64,000 bases of DNA from Acidobacteriota bacterium. Lineage in GTDB: Bacteria; Acidobacteriota; Terriglobia; Bryobacterales; Bryobacteraceae. Shown here piece by piece: positions 30,735 through 38,316 of this stretch. Position 1 is the first letter of the stretch. Each line of letters begins with the position of its first letter. Under the pieces are notes generated by a model. That model was not told the origin of the DNA. It saw only the letters and a list, made by a program, of their open reading frames with translations, and searched no databases. The position numbers were made by a program, and so were the translations under genes. The DNA is taken from assembly GCA_947470805.1 (NCBI GenBank), contig CANIVU010000002.1, positions 96,338-160,337 on the forward strand, read 5' to 3'.

Positions 30735-31751
30735 TTGGACATCGCTGGAAAGACGTCGAATCCTTACAGGGCAAAAATTACGGCCATTGGCGGTTACGTG
30801 CCGCCGGGGGTTCTGACTAATCATGATCTCGAGAAAATTGTCGAGACGAACGATCAATGGATAATCGAGCGGACTGGCATCCGCGAACGGCACATCCTGG
30901 ATAAAGATCTCGCTACGTCCGACATGGCTGTCGAGGCGGCGCGAATCGTGCTCGCATCCCGCGGCATTGCGCCCACCGAAGTCAGCGCCATCATCGTCTG
31001 CACGGTCACGCCCGACATGCTGTTCCCGGCCACCGCCTGCCTGGTGCAGGATCGCCTGGGCGCGGTCGGCGCCTGGGGCTACGACCTCATCGCCGCCTGC
31101 TCCGGCTTCGTCTACGGCCTCACCACCGCCGCCCATTTGGTCTCGGCCGGCCCGCCGAAAAAAGTGCTCGTCATCGGTGCCGACACCATGTCCCGCATCC
31201 TCGACTATACCGACCGCGCCACCTGCATTCTCTTCGGTGACGGCGCCGGTGCGTTCCTCGTCGAAACTGCCGAACCCGGCGAAGAGGGCTTCCTCGATTT
31301 CGTCAACGAAGTCGATGGCTCCGGCGGCCAGTTCCTGAAGATGCCCGCCGGCGGCAGCCGAATGCCCGCCTCCCACGAGACCATCGATGGCCGTCAGCAC
31401 TTCGTCCACCAGGAAGGACAGCAGGTCTTCAAATACGCCGTCCGCAAGATGGCCGAAATGTCGTCGACCCTCCTCCAGCGCAACGGCCTCCGCGGCGAAG
31501 ACGTGAAACTGCTGATCCCCCACCAGGCCAACCGCCGCATCATCGAAGCCACCGCCAAGGCGCTCGATATGCCGCTCGACCGTGTTCTGATCAACATCGA
31601 TCGCTTCGGCAACACCACCGCCGCCACCATCCCGCTCGCCACCCGCGACGCGGTCGCCACCGGTCGCCTCCAAAAGGGCGATCTCGTCCTGTTTGCCGCC
31701 GTTGGCGCCGGCTACACCGCCGGAGCCAATCTTTGGCGCTGGCAATGTTAA
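30735..31751 (+). CDS. fabH: Beta-ketoacyl-ACP synthase III
   Basis: 338 residues of the thiolase-fold condensing enzyme that starts fatty-acid synthesis from acetyl-CoA (or a branched starter) and malonyl-ACP. The catalytic triad is visible: Cys122 (LIAACSGFVYGL), His263 (IPHQANRRI) and Asn293 (FGNTTAAT). The spacing His to Asn (30) is as in E. coli FabH. The start is TTG at 30735, preceded by a GGGGG element; no in-frame ATG precedes the conserved AKITAIGGYVPP segment. It stands alone without fab neighbours, as extra FabH paralogues sometimes do, so a role in a specialised acyl pathway cannot be excluded. Confidence 0.93.
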   Translation: MDIAGKTSNPYRAKITAIGGYVPPGVLTNHDLEKIVETNDQWIIERTGIRERHILDKDLATSDMAVEAARIVLASRGIAPTEVSAIIVCTVTPDMLFPATACLVQDRLGAVGAWGYDLIAACSGFVYGLTTAAHLVSAGPPKKVLVIGADTMSRILDYTDRATCILFGDGAGAFLVETAEPGEEGFLDFVNEVDGSGGQFLKMPAGGSRMPASHETIDGRQHFVHQEGQQVFKYAVRKMAEMSSTLLQRNGLRGEDVKLLIPHQANRRIIEATAKALDMPLDRVLINIDRFGNTTAATIPLATRDAVATGRLQKGDLVLFAAVGAGYTAGANLWRWQC

Positions 31752-31804
31752 GCTTCGCTCACAGCATCTAGGAATTACGGCCCGTTTTAGTGTAGCCTTC
31801 GAAT

Positions 31805-32656
31805 ATGGGCACTCAGACAAACGGGCCGTTGGAATCACTGGATCAGTGGGACGACGACGTCCGGACGCGCTATCGCGCCGACCGCAAAAAAGAGGAATTC
31901 CGTGTCTACGACGACACGACGCCGCAGGTGGTTCGCGACTTCTATCAGCAGAATCACGCGCTCCAAACCCTGGAATTCGCGCGCGCCAAGCGGGCTGAGT
32001 ACGAGCCCCTGCAGAAGGCCGAAATGGGCATATGGGAAGCCATGGAGCGGTTGAACGAACTCGTCGACGACTCCGACCCCGATACCGACCTTTCCCAGAT
32101 CCAGCACAACCTCCAGACCGCCGAAGCCATTCGCGCCGATGGCCACCCGCGCTGGTTCGTCCTCACCGGCTTCATCCACGATCTGGGCAAGGTGCTCACC
32201 ATGTGGGGCGAACCCCAATGGGCCGTCGTCGGCGACACCTTTCCGGTCGGTTGCCGTTGGTCAGACAAGATCGTCTACCCTCAGTATTTCGACGCCAACC
32301 CCGACTCCCAGAATCCCGAACTGATGACCCGCTATGGCGTCTACGACGAACAATGCGGCCTCGACAAAATCAACCTCAGCTGGGGCCACGACGAATACCT
32401 CTACCACGTCACCAAGAAGTACCTGCCCGAAGAGGCGCAGTACATGATCCGCTACCACTCCTGGTATTCGGCGCACCGGGAATTGGACTACCAGTTCCTC
32501 ATGTCCGACCACGACATGCAGATGATGGACTGGGTCCGGAAATTCAATCCCTACGACCTCTATTCCAAGTCGGCCGTCAAACCGGATTTCGATGCGTTGA
32601 AGCCTTACTACGACGATCTCATCTCCGAGTTCTTCCCCAAAACAATCAAGTGGTAA
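31805..32656 (+). CDS. Inositol oxygenase (MIOX)
   Basis: 283 residues, the length of eukaryotic MIOX, which opens myo-inositol to D-glucuronate with a mixed-valent di-iron centre. The HD-domain-type ligands are in place: [11 protein letters not shown] (His), [11 protein letters not shown] (His-Asp), the [13 protein letters not shown] histidine and YHSWYSAH, plus the [23 protein letters not shown]-terminal block that binds substrate and metal. The protein is cytosolic with no signal. MIOX is best known from eukaryotes and is found in a minority of bacteria. The neighbours give no complete glucuronate pathway, so the route downstream is not seen here. Confidence 0.95.
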   Translation: MGTQTNGPLESLDQWDDDVRTRYRADRKKEEFRVYDDTTPQVVRDFYQQNHALQTLEFARAKRAEYEPLQKAEMGIWEAMERLNELVDDSDPDTDLSQIQHNLQTAEAIRADGHPRWFVLTGFIHDLGKVLTMWGEPQWAVVGDTFPVGCRWSDKIVYPQYFDANPDSQNPELMTRYGVYDEQCGLDKINLSWGHDEYLYHVTKKYLPEEAQYMIRYHSWYSAHRELDYQFLMSDHDMQMMDWVRKFNPYDLYSKSAVKPDFDALKPYYDDLISEFFPKTIKW

Positions 32657-32666
32657 CCGGGGGGGA

Positions 32667-32724
32667 GTAGGTCTAAGGTTATTCCGGGGTAGCTCTAGGG
32701 CTAAATCCAATTTGAGTCAAATTG
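32667..32724 (+). promoter_or_regulatory. Tandem direct repeats and a palindrome upstream of the Flp pilin gene
   Basis: GTAGGTCTAAGG (32667-32678) and GTAGCTCTAGGG (32689-32700) match at 10 of 12 positions with starts 22 bp apart, two helical turns, as expected for a tandem activator site. Seven bases further on, CAATTTGA-G-TCAAATTG (32708-32724) is a perfect 8-bp inverted repeat. Both lie 52-109 bp before the pilin start and are the only striking structures in the 119-bp gap after the inositol oxygenase gene. Confidence 0.5.
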
Positions 32725-32775
32725 TCCCTTAGCGCATGATGGGTGTAGCTCCAATCGCCTGAGAAAGAGACGATC

Positions 32776-33015
32776 ATGACAAGGCCGACACGTAATCAAA
32801 TCTGGAACCTGGTTCAATCCCGGGTGAACTCCCTTGCGGCAGCCTGCCACACTTCCATCCTGCGGGATGAACGCGGGCAGGACCTGATCGAATACGCCTT
32901 GATGGCGGCGACCATTGCTGTGGCAACAGCTGCCATCTTCCCTCAATCCATCGCGCCGAATATCTGTGCCATTTTTTCCAAAGTGAACTCTACATTGGGC
33001 GCGGCAAACATCTAG
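32776..33015 (+). CDS. Flp-type (class III signal) pilin-like protein
   Basis: 79 residues. The motif RDERGQDLIEYALMAATIAVATA is the Flp/Tad prepilin signature: cleavage is expected after Gly34, with Glu at +5 of the mature chain followed by a hydrophobic helix. The leader of about 34 residues is longer than usual for Flp prepilins, and no tad/cpa assembly genes are nearby, so the pilin depends on a system elsewhere or serves as a Tad-like pseudopilin. A GAGAAAGAGA purine tract precedes ATG 32776. Expression is probably controlled by the repeats at 32667-32724. Confidence 0.85.
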   Translation: MTRPTRNQIWNLVQSRVNSLAAACHTSILRDERGQDLIEYALMAATIAVATAAIFPQSIAPNICAIFSKVNSTLGAANI

Positions 33016-33226
33016 GCACTACGACTGTTGGTAACGAAGCTGGCGGCCTCACTGGGCGCTGGCTTCTCTATCTCCGCCGTTGCCCGCCTCGAATGCGCCA
33101 CTTGCGGGCCCGGGCCGTCTAACCGAGCGACCCGCGTGGAAGGGCGCATGGCCGGCATCACCCGGTACGGGCAAGGGGCTGTTCGTCTCGCTGGATGGCT
33201 TTGATCGGGCGGGTAGTCAGGATGTC
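33016..33226. other. Non-coding or decayed stretch after the Flp pilin gene
   Basis: No convincing gene is seen on either strand. The open frames here have shadow-type composition and no family resemblance. No terminator with a T-run was found behind the pilin gene. Confidence 0.5.
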
Positions 33227-33706
33227 TCAGTCAGAAATTCGCAGCAATTTTCGCAGCGTCAGATAGGCGAGGCGGGCCTGTCCCTTCACCGCTCCGGCCA
33301 TCGATCCAGTGAGTCCGGCGGTTGCCGTCAGGCTCAATTTCGATCGGCGGGCCATCCCACGGTCGCCCTCTGGCAAACGGGCCCGCGCTGCCGCCGTTTT
33401 CCTCGCGGCCAGATCGGGCAGCGCGTTCATCCGCGCTCCCCCAGCGTGGCGGCAGGCATCGATCCGGGTATCGTCGGCCAGGGCCAACAGCCACGGCAAA
33501 AGGGCGCGCCCCGGCCGGTAGGAATGGCGCGCCCGATGCACCCGAAGCCAGGTTTCCTGCAACAGGTCCTCAGCGTCGGACACTGTGCCGGTGTGACGGA
33601 GCAGATGATGGTACAGAAGGGGGCTGGCTTGGTCGATTAGCAGGCGCGCGGCGTCGCTGTCTGCCTGCTGATAGCGTTCCATCAATGTTTCCAGCGTGAA
33701 CTCCAT
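33227..33706 (-). CDS. ECF-type RNA polymerase sigma factor, region 4 apparently degenerate
   Basis: 159 residues. Region 2 is clear: LLYHHLLRHTGTVSDAEDLLQETWLRVHRAR and RALLPWLLALADDTRIDACR follow the ECF pattern of core-binding and -10-recognition helices. The linker and region 4 are short and unusual. KLSLTATAGLTGSMAGAVKGQ and LAYLTLRKLLRISD can be aligned to the -35-recognition helix-turn-helix, but the first region-4 helix (LPEGDRGMARRS) lacks the normal hydrophobic pattern. Either a diverged factor or one in decay. No anti-sigma gene is recognisable beside it. ATG 33706 is the only good start. Confidence 0.65.
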   Translation of the reverse strand: MEFTLETLMERYQQADSDAARLLIDQASPLLYHHLLRHTGTVSDAEDLLQETWLRVHRARHSYRPGRALLPWLLALADDTRIDACRHAGGARMNALPDLAARKTAAARARLPEGDRGMARRSKLSLTATAGLTGSMAGAVKGQARLAYLTLRKLLRISD

Positions 33707-34110
33707 GGCCGTTACTGCACAGCCAAACCAATCGACAGCGGCGGAAGTCGGTCCGCGATGCTGAACGAAGCGAGCCGGCCTCGCAGGCCATCCAGGAACG
33801 GGCCAGTCTGTCGGATGTTCAAATCGGTACGTCCACCAGTGCCGATGGGCGGGTGGGATCGATTGGCGAACCGCCTATTCCCGCCCGCCGCCTTCGTCAC
33901 AGCCATAAGCCTGCTGGCAAAGCTTGCGACAAACTGAAGCCAAGTCGGTGTTCCTCCGCCGGCCTGGGCCGCGGAACAGCCGTGTTCCCAGCGTGGTTTG
34001 GCCATCATTCCCTCCGGTCTGCGTCAAAACGCCCCCCACAGAGCGGGCGTCCCGTCCCATAAACAGTTCATCTTTACGCAGCCGTGGACATATTTCGCCA
34101 CCTGTCCGGT
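33707..34110. other. 404-bp gap without a supportable gene
   Basis: Several short open frames occur on both strands, but none has a family signature, plausible ribosome-binding site and consistent codon pattern. It may contain the sigma-factor promoter, or it may be the remains of a lost gene. I see no repeat or strong hairpin in it. Confidence 0.5.
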
Positions 34111-34677
34111 TTATTCCACCTCACGCCGGTTTTCCGCCAGGATTTGCAAACCCAGCCGCATCGCTTCCACGTCCCGCGGTTCGAACTGTAACCGGCTTTG
34201 CCCGATCCGCAGTGCGTTTTCCTTGTCCCACTTTGCCGTCATCACGCCTTTGCTGTGGGCCTTCGTCCCCGAAATCATGTGACACAGTTCGTGCGCGATG
34301 GTGTAGGCGAGTACCGCCGCCGCCGGGACGTTGTTCGCCTCCGCGAAGTCCTCAATCCGAGGCAGGGAAACGGCCGCCTTGTTCCCTTTTCCGAACTTCA
34401 GCATGGAAAAACCAAGCGCTGCCTGCGCCGGCAGTTCCAACTGCGGCCCGGCCAGACCGACGATGTAGTTCGGCATGCCCACTTCCGCTGTGCAGCCCGG
34501 GCTGCACACCTCCCACCGTGGTGAGATGCCGGTTGCGGCGAAAAGCCGGGTTGCGATGCGGACTGCTTCTTTCAATTGAGCGGACGGCACGCCGGCGTTA
34601 TTGTTGATCTGGACAGCAATCTCAATCTGGGCGGAGGCGGACAGGGCGAAGAAGACAACGGTGGTGAGTTTCAGCAT
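34111..34677 (-). CDS. Exported metzincin-like putative zinc protease
   Basis: 188 residues with a short signal peptide (KLTTVVFFALSASAQ). The motif AHELCHMISGTKAHSKGVM contains H-E-x2-H with a downstream His (GTKAHS) and Met (GVM), recalling the metzincin zinc site and Met-turn, although the spacing is slightly longer than the usual HExxHxxGxxH. The preceding part (TRLFAATGISPRWEVCSPGC) fits the fold of small secreted zinc proteases seen in Acidobacteria and annotated as hypothetical. Two cysteines (VCSPGC) may form a disulfide. It is a single gene with its own upstream region (34678-34745). Confidence 0.7.
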   Translation of the reverse strand: MLKLTTVVFFALSASAQIEIAVQINNNAGVPSAQLKEAVRIATRLFAATGISPRWEVCSPGCTAEVGMPNYIVGLAGPQLELPAQAALGFSMLKFGKGNKAAVSLPRIEDFAEANNVPAAAVLAYTIAHELCHMISGTKAHSKGVMTAKWDKENALRIGQSRLQFEPRDVEAMRLGLQILAENRREVE

Positions 34678-34794
34678 GCCCTTGATAGGGCAACCGGCTT
34701 ACCAGGGTGAAAATACCGCCTAAGTTGTTGTTAAATATGGCTAAGCGTGGTCTACGACACGTCGGTTTCTCACGAATCAGATAGACCAGAAACA

Positions 34795-34824
34795 AAAGGG
34801 CCTATCCAATCGGATAGGCCCTTT
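34795..34824 (-). terminator. Intrinsic terminator after the sugar-binding lipoprotein gene
   Basis: AAAGGGCCTATCC (34795-34807) and GGATAGGCCCTTT (34812-34824) form a perfect 13-bp stem with the 4-nt loop AATC. On the minus strand it is followed by TTGTTTC after the stem's own TTT. It lies 23 bp past the stop at 34848 and so ends the 38.3-34.8 kb minus-strand cluster. Confidence 0.88.
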
Positions 34825-34847
34825 CGACAAAACGAAAACCGCAATCT

Positions 34848-35807
34848 CTACTCCAGATACTTCTTCAAATCCGGTTCCAACTGCGCCTTCACTTCCGGTG
34901 TATCCAGATTGGCTTTCGTGATCAGCCGCGGCGGCATCGGCCGATTCTTCTCCACCGGCTTCCCATCCAGCTTGTTCACCGCAGCAATCACGGATTCATA
35001 ACCCATGTTGAACGGATCCTGGGCCACCAGCGAGTCGATCAACCCGCCACGCAGATCGTTCAACAGTGTCGGACTCCAATCGAAGCCCACCATCTTCACC
35101 GTCTTTGAATTCCGGCCCTTCAGCGCCTGCGCCGCGCCCACCGCGCTCGATTCGTTCGACGCAAACAGCCCAGTCGCTTCCGGAAACGCCGTCAGCATAT
35201 TCTCGGCCACCTGCAAGGACTTGGCGAAGTCCGCCATCCCATATCGCTTATCAACGATCTGGATGCCCTCGAACTTCTTGATTCCATCTTCGAATCCCTG
35301 CTCGCGCGCCATCGTCGATGCACCGCCGGGCTGCACGGCAACCACGACAACCTTGCCCTTGCCGCCCAGGATTTCACCCATCCGCGCCGCCGCCATCTGG
35401 CCTGCCGCGTAGTTATCGGTGGCCACCATCGACGTGTAGCTTTCCGTATCGATCCCGGAGTCAAAAATGACCACTGGAATCTTCTCCTTCACGGCCCGCT
35501 CCACCACCGACACCATGACTTTCTTGTCAATCGGCGCCAGCGCGATTGCGTCCACCCGCTGGTTGATCATCGCATCGACAATCTGGATCTGGCCGTTGTA
35601 ATCGGTCTCGGTCGCCGGGCCGTTCCAGACGATCTCCACATCGTGCTCCCGCGCCGCCTTCACCGCTCCGGCATGTACCGACTGCCAGAACAGATGAGCC
35701 CGCCCTTTGGGCACAACAGCGATCCGCCGTTTCGTGCTCTTGTTGCAGCCGGCAATGGAGAGCGCGGCGACCCCGAGGGCGCCGCGCAAAAAGGTTTTTC
35801 GTTCCAT
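34848..35807 (-). CDS. Sugar ABC-transporter-type substrate-binding lipoprotein (RbsB-like), orphan
   Basis: 319 residues from ATG 35807. The start carries MERKTFLRGALGVAALSIAGC, a lipoprotein signal with an SIAGC lipobox. The mature part is a periplasmic-binding protein of the ribose/galactose type: AVVPKGRAHLFWQSVHAGAV, DAMINQRVDAIALAPIDKK, FDSGIDTE, ATDNYAAGQMAA and GFDWSPTLLNDLRGG are the familiar hinge and ligand-cleft segments. No permease or ATPase gene is present. The ATG overlaps the peroxidase stop by one base (TAATG), so it is translated with a di-heme peroxidase. It may feed a transporter encoded elsewhere or act as a sensor. Confidence 0.88.
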   Translation of the reverse strand: MERKTFLRGALGVAALSIAGCNKSTKRRIAVVPKGRAHLFWQSVHAGAVKAAREHDVEIVWNGPATETDYNGQIQIVDAMINQRVDAIALAPIDKKVMVSVVERAVKEKIPVVIFDSGIDTESYTSMVATDNYAAGQMAAARMGEILGGKGKVVVVAVQPGGASTMAREQGFEDGIKKFEGIQIVDKRYGMADFAKSLQVAENMLTAFPEATGLFASNESSAVGAAQALKGRNSKTVKMVGFDWSPTLLNDLRGGLIDSLVAQDPFNMGYESVIAAVNKLDGKPVEKNRPMPPRLITKANLDTPEVKAQLEPDLKKYLE

Positions 35808-36826
35808 TACTGAGGGAATTCCTTCGGTTCCGTGAGTTGCTGCCAACCCGTCCCGCTCAGCGCTTTCATAAAGGCAACCAGATCGGTCTTGTCCTGCGCC
35901 GTCAGGTTCAGCTTCTTGATGCGTTCGTCGAGGTTTTTGTTCGGGATGCCGCCCTTGTCGTAATACTCCACGACCTCCTCGAGCGTCTTCAAGCTGCCGT
36001 CATGCATGTAGGGAAACGTGTTGGCGATATCCCGCAGCGTGGGCGTCTTGAATGCGCCGAAGTCTTCGGCTTTCTTGGTCACGGCAAATCGGCCCGGTTC
36101 CGGCTCGGCCTTGTCCTGGCCGACGCCCAGATTGTGGAACGAGTTCAGCGTGAAGCTCGCGCCTTCGTGGCACTGGTCGCACTTTGCCTTGTTGAAGAAC
36201 ACGTCCATGCCGCGAACCTGCGAAGCGTTCATGGCGGCTTTGTTGCCCAGCTTGTACTTATCGTACGGGGAATTGCCGCTCAACACCGTGCGCTCAAACG
36301 TCGCAATGGCCATCGCCACGTGGTCCAGCGTGAAGTCCTCAGTGCCGAAAACCGCCTTGAAGCGTGTCCGGTAACCGGGGATTTTCTTCAATGTCGCCAC
36401 TACCACCGGATGCGTGTTACCCATCTCAATCGGATTCGCCATCGGTCCAACGGCCTGCGCCTCCAGCGACGCCGCCCGGCCATCCCAGAATTGAATGGCT
36501 CCATAGGCACGGTTGATCACCGTCGGGGAATTGATGCCCCCAACCTGGCCTTTGACTCCGGTAGAAAACTTCTCCTGATCGGTGAAGCCCTTCGCCGGAT
36601 GGTGGCAGCTGGCGCAAGAAAGCGTCCCGTCCGCCGAAATACGCTTTTCGAAATACAACAAGCGCCCCAGCTCCGCCTTGGCCGGCGTGTACGGATTGTC
36701 CTTCGGCCAGATGATCGGCGGCAACCCGCGCGGAACCACAAAGGCCGCCGGCTTCGGCTGGGCACTCAGGAAGACGAAAGGAACAGCGGCCAGTGCCGCT
36801 GCTCCCATCCAAAAACTCCGACGCAT
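35807..36826 (-). CDS. Di-heme cytochrome c peroxidase (MauG/CcpA family)
   Basis: 339 residues with a signal peptide (MGAAALAAVPFVFLSAQ). Two c-type heme motifs, CASCH and CDQCH, are about 150 residues apart as in bacterial di-heme peroxidases, and a MYMHDG-like FPYMHDGSLKTLEEVVEYY segment near the C-terminus is typical. The protein is periplasmic and would reduce hydrogen peroxide or oxidise a protein or small substrate, depending on subgroup. It lies 21 bp after a cysteine-rich exported protein and overlaps the sugar-binding lipoprotein gene, hinting at a shared redox or carbohydrate-oxidation role. Confidence 0.93.
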   Translation of the reverse strand: MRRSFWMGAAALAAVPFVFLSAQPKPAAFVVPRGLPPIIWPKDNPYTPAKAELGRLLYFEKRISADGTLSCASCHHPAKGFTDQEKFSTGVKGQVGGINSPTVINRAYGAIQFWDGRAASLEAQAVGPMANPIEMGNTHPVVVATLKKIPGYRTRFKAVFGTEDFTLDHVAMAIATFERTVLSGNSPYDKYKLGNKAAMNASQVRGMDVFFNKAKCDQCHEGASFTLNSFHNLGVGQDKAEPEPGRFAVTKKAEDFGAFKTPTLRDIANTFPYMHDGSLKTLEEVVEYYDKGGIPNKNLDERIKKLNLTAQDKTDLVAFMKALSGTGWQQLTEPKEFPQ

Positions 36827-36847
36827 AGACTTTATCCTTTTTTCTAA

Positions 36848-37378
36848 CTACTTCTTCGCGTAACCCTGCACGTAGATGGCGCGATAACCGCCCAGGCTGG
36901 CCAGCGTTCCGGTCACTTCCATCACGTGCGCGGTGTGTTCGGCGGCCGCTTTGCGGAAGTCGCTCGTGGCGCCGTCGCGGCGCGGGTCATGTTCTTCTTC
37001 CATCAACATGTACAGCGAACCATCGGCCGTCACCAGGCCAATCGGCTGGCCGTTGTTGATGCACTTCTGGCCGCAGGCGCGGTGCTTCTCGCCGTGCTTG
37101 CCCAACTGCAGATAGCACGAAAATTCCACGATCTCGCCTACCACCGTGGTTTCCTTGCCCGCGCGCGGCTTCTGGTCCACACCGGCGGCCACGCTGGTCT
37201 GGCTCCAGGTGTCACCCTTGGTCCCCATCGTGCCCATCGGCTTCTTGTAGGTCGGGTCGCCCACCGGCGTCATCGCCGGCATCAGCGGACCGGCCGCGGC
37301 CGCCTTCTTCGGCGCATCCTGCGCGAACACAACCGCGACGGAGGCAATAGCAATCAATGCAAGTTTGGTCAGTTTCAT
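36848..37378 (-). CDS. Exported cysteine-rich OB-fold-like protein
   Basis: 176 residues from ATG 37378, which begins a clean signal peptide (LALIAIASVAVVFAQ); upstream in-frame codons overlap the neighbouring gene and are unlikely. The mature part has the pattern EIVEFSCYLQLGKHGEKHRACGQKC followed by INNGQPIGLVT and a beta-rich end (GYRAIYVQGYAKK). Such C-x(n)-H-x2-C-x3-C proteins are common in periplasmic electron-transfer clusters of Acidobacteria and Planctomycetes. Metal or heme binding is plausible but unproven. It lies between the aldo/keto reductase and di-heme peroxidase genes with 20-25 bp gaps. Confidence 0.75.
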   Translation of the reverse strand: MKLTKLALIAIASVAVVFAQDAPKKAAAAGPLMPAMTPVGDPTYKKPMGTMGTKGDTWSQTSVAAGVDQKPRAGKETTVVGEIVEFSCYLQLGKHGEKHRACGQKCINNGQPIGLVTADGSLYMLMEEEHDPRRDGATSDFRKAAAEHTAHVMEVTGTLASLGGYRAIYVQGYAKK

Positions 37379-37403
37379 GTTTTGTTTTTCCCCTGGAAAG
37401 GCT

Positions 37404-38267
37404 TTATCCGCGGACGCTGGCCGCGGGAATTTTTCGAAGTAGATCTTCCATCTCGGCGCGGCTTTCGCTGCCGATCGTGAAGCAATCAAGTACATCCTGC
37501 GCGAGGGCGAATTGAAGGGCTTCGTCCACGTTTCGGCGCAACTTACCCGCGCCTAAAATCTTCATTCCGATGACGCCCTTACCGGCCGCCTTCATCTCTT
37601 TCAACACACCAATCACCGTGTTCGGATCGGCGTCCATCGCCGCCTGCGCCGGGTTCAACCGCGCCAGGTCCACTTCCACCCACGGCTCGGCCGCGGCCGT
37701 CTTCAGCGCCTCCAGCGTATGGCAGGAAACACCTTTCGTCCGGATGATCCCCTTGGCCTGCGCCTCTTCCAACACGTCCATCGCCCCGCGCTTTTTCACG
37801 TTCCAATCTTTATCGATCATGCAGTGCAGCAACAGAATGTCGATGTAGTCGGTCTTCAACTCGCGCCGGAACCGGTCCAAATCCGCCCGCATCTCCGCCG
37901 CCGTGTTCGCCCGCGATTTCGACAGCAGCACCACCTTATCGCGCGGCACCGTCGTCAACGCCCGCGCCACGTGCGGATGCGTCCCGTACTGATCGGCCGA
38001 ATCAAAGAAGTTGATTCCCTGATCGAATCCCGCGCGGAACAGATCGGCCAATCCCTCCACACCCAATTTCTTCGTCTGGTTCGAACTCCCACCCGTCCCG
38101 TTGGTGCCAGACCCCTGCGCCAACCGGCTCAAAACGATCTTTTTCGGCCCCAGTGTTACTCGGTCAATGCCGCTCTTCTTCGTGTCCCCGGCGAACAAAT
38201 GGTAAGGAAACTGGCCTACAGTGACGGCTGTGCCAGCAGCGGTGCGGAAAAATCGTCGTCGTTGCAT
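37404..38267 (-). CDS. Tat-type exported aldo/keto reductase
   Basis: 287 residues. The N-terminus MQRRRFFRTAAGTAVTVGQF looks like a twin-arginine signal. The barrel shows the AKR landmarks: Asp/Tyr of FFDSADQYGTHPHV, Lys in VVLLSKSRA, and His in IDILLLHCMID. The cofactor-binding GSESRAEMEDLL segment at the C-terminus is short, so NAD(P)H use is uncertain for an exported enzyme. It heads the minus-strand cluster of AKR, cysteine protein, di-heme peroxidase and sugar-binding lipoprotein, and faces the gamma-glutamyltransferase gene across a 49-bp divergent region. Confidence 0.87.
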   Translation of the reverse strand: MQRRRFFRTAAGTAVTVGQFPYHLFAGDTKKSGIDRVTLGPKKIVLSRLAQGSGTNGTGGSSNQTKKLGVEGLADLFRAGFDQGINFFDSADQYGTHPHVARALTTVPRDKVVLLSKSRANTAAEMRADLDRFRRELKTDYIDILLLHCMIDKDWNVKKRGAMDVLEEAQAKGIIRTKGVSCHTLEALKTAAAEPWVEVDLARLNPAQAAMDADPNTVIGVLKEMKAAGKGVIGMKILGAGKLRRNVDEALQFALAQDVLDCFTIGSESRAEMEDLLRKIPAASVRG

Positions 38268-38316
38268 AATAGGGACCGTCCAATTGGTACGATATCACGG
38301 CACGGATACGTTTTTG

